Shown here piece after piece: positions 5,343-6,026 of a stretch of 6,026 nucleotides of DNA. Origin of the DNA: an uncultured Nitrosomonadales bacterium (GTDB taxonomy: Bacteria; Pseudomonadota; Gammaproteobacteria; Burkholderiales; Methylophilaceae); assembly GCA_946481065.1 (NCBI GenBank), contig CAMLMA010000107.1, positions 1 through 6,026 on the forward strand. Reading direction: 5' to 3'. The notes under the pieces are model-generated. The model was not told the origin of the DNA and did no database searches. It saw only the letters and a program-made list of their open reading frames with translations. A program made the translations under genes and the position numbers. The stretch's first letter is position 1; each line of letters opens with the position of its first letter.

Positions 5343-6026
5343 CACAGTACCCTTTCAGCATGTTGGGAGATATCGAGACCGTCCTGTTCGTCTTCCGTCG
5401 ATACGCGCAGACCGATGGTCCAGTCGATCAGCTTGAGGATGATCAGGGTACCGATACCGCTATAGAGCAAGGTGGCGATGACGCCGATGCACTGCACCAT
5501 GGGGTCGCCGTCGGCCCCGCCAATGGCCTTGTTGGCCAGCACGCCGGTGAGGATCGCACCGACGATGCCGCCGACGCCGTGGATGCCGAACACATCCAGC
5601 GCGTCATCCGCACCCAGGACACGCTTGAGGCCGGTTGCGCCCCAATAACAGAAGAGGCCAGCGGCTACACCGATGATCAATGCGCCCTTGGGGTCGACGA
5701 ACCCGGAGGCCGGCGTGATCGCCACTAGCCCGGCGATCGCGCCCGAGCAGGCGCCGAGCAGCGTCGCGCGGGAGCGACGGATCCATTCGATCGCCATCCA
5801 GGTCAGCACAGCCGCCGCGGTCGCGACCTGGGTCACCAGCATCGCCATGCCGGCACGCCCGTCCGAAGCGACAGCCGAGCCCGCATTGAACCCGAACCAG
5901 CCAACCCACAGCAGGGAGGCCCCGATCAGCGTGTAGATCAGGTTATAAGGCGGGAATGGCTCCTTACCGTAGCCATGGCGTGGCCCCAGTACATAGGCAC
6001 ACATGAGCCCGGCCACGCCGGCATTG
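5342..6026 (-). CDS. amtB: Ammonium transporter of the Amt family (C-terminal part, cut by window edge)
   Basis: An inner-membrane trimeric channel that moves ammonium/ammonia into the cell. The 227 residues present run from the NAGVAGL segment at the end of TM5 to the C-terminus. Family landmarks in order are GYGKEPFPPYNL, the GWFGFNAGSA segment (holding the equivalents of the AmtB pore gate Phe215 and the site residue Ser219), LLGACSGAIAGLVAITPASG, GALIIGVAAGL, and DVFGIHGVGGIVGAILTG. The pore histidine equivalent to His318 of E. coli AmtB is encoded at 5579-5581; the twin His168 would fall just outside the window. About six hydrophobic segments are visible. The cytoplasmic tail, GLRVSTEDEQDGLDISQHAE, keeps the conserved pattern known to contact PII (GlnK) in AmtB, so PII control is plausible. 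The stop TGA (5342-5344) overlaps the start of the next gene. The symbol follows the family; any upstream glnK would be outside the window. Confidence 0.95.
   Translation of the reverse strand, partial: NAGVAGLMCAYVLGPRHGYGKEPFPPYNLIYTLIGASLLWVGWFGFNAGSAVASDGRAGMAMLVTQVATAAAVLTWMAIEWIRRSRATLLGACSGAIAGLVAITPASGFVDPKGALIIGVAAGLFCYWGATGLKRVLGADDALDVFGIHGVGGIVGAILTGVLANKAIGGADGDPMVQCIGVIATLLYSGIGTLIILKLIDWTIGLRVSTEDEQDGLDISQHAERVL
5350..5356 (-). promoter_or_regulatory. Ribosome-binding site inside the end of the transporter gene
   Basis: Minus-strand GAAAGGG lies seven bases before the ATG of the small-protein gene and within the last codons of the ammonium transporter. With the TGATG stop-start overlap it supports translation of the small protein by ribosomes that finish the transporter, and favours ATG at 5342 over the GTG one codon upstream. 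Confidence 0.65.

Overview
The window looks like a GC-rich betaproteobacterial chromosome segment, and a Gallionella/Sideroxydans- or Thiobacillus-like lineage would fit. That placement rests on the flavour of the proteins: ArgJ beside a PilB/GspE-type ATPase, a GAF-fused secretion ATPase, a GAF-containing diguanylate cyclase, an AmtB-type transporter and a DUF1289 protein. No marker gene settles the taxonomy. There are six protein-coding genes, two of them cut by the window edges. I see no tRNA, rRNA, insertion sequence, phage gene or CRISPR array.

Layout. Bases 1-462 (minus) hold the N-terminal 154 residues of ArgJ. A 140-bp divergent spacer (463-602) separates it from a plus-strand gene at 603-2984, a 793-residue ATPase of the PilB/GspE/MshE family with an N-terminal GAF domain. 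After an 85-bp gap comes a plus-strand PAS-GAF-GGDEF diguanylate cyclase (3070-4518). A 158-bp stretch without a gene follows, then an intrinsic terminator that faces the other way (4677-4703). The right part is read on the minus strand, in transcription order: the C-terminal part of an ammonium transporter (5342-6026, cut at the edge), a small uncharacterised protein whose ATG overlaps the transporter stop codon (5004-5342), and a 67-residue DUF1289 protein (4732-4935) that has its own good -10 box.

How the genes may work together. The two plus-strand genes could form a small signalling and motor unit: one makes c-di-GMP and the other is an orphan assembly-type ATPase with its own sensor domain. 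No pilin, PilC/GspF platform protein or prepilin peptidase lies in the window, so the ATPase would have to act on a machine encoded elsewhere. The domain that would be expected to bind c-di-GMP in this ATPase class appears to have lost its binding residues, so a direct second-messenger link is not supported by sequence. On the minus strand, ammonium uptake is translationally coupled to an unknown small soluble protein. The terminator after the DUF1289 gene probably ends transcripts from that gene and any read-through from the transporter operon.

I find no clearly new multi-gene system. The points most worth a second look are the orphan GAF-ATPase/cyclase pair, the Cys/His cluster in the GAF domain of the cyclase, and the small protein coupled to the ammonium transporter.
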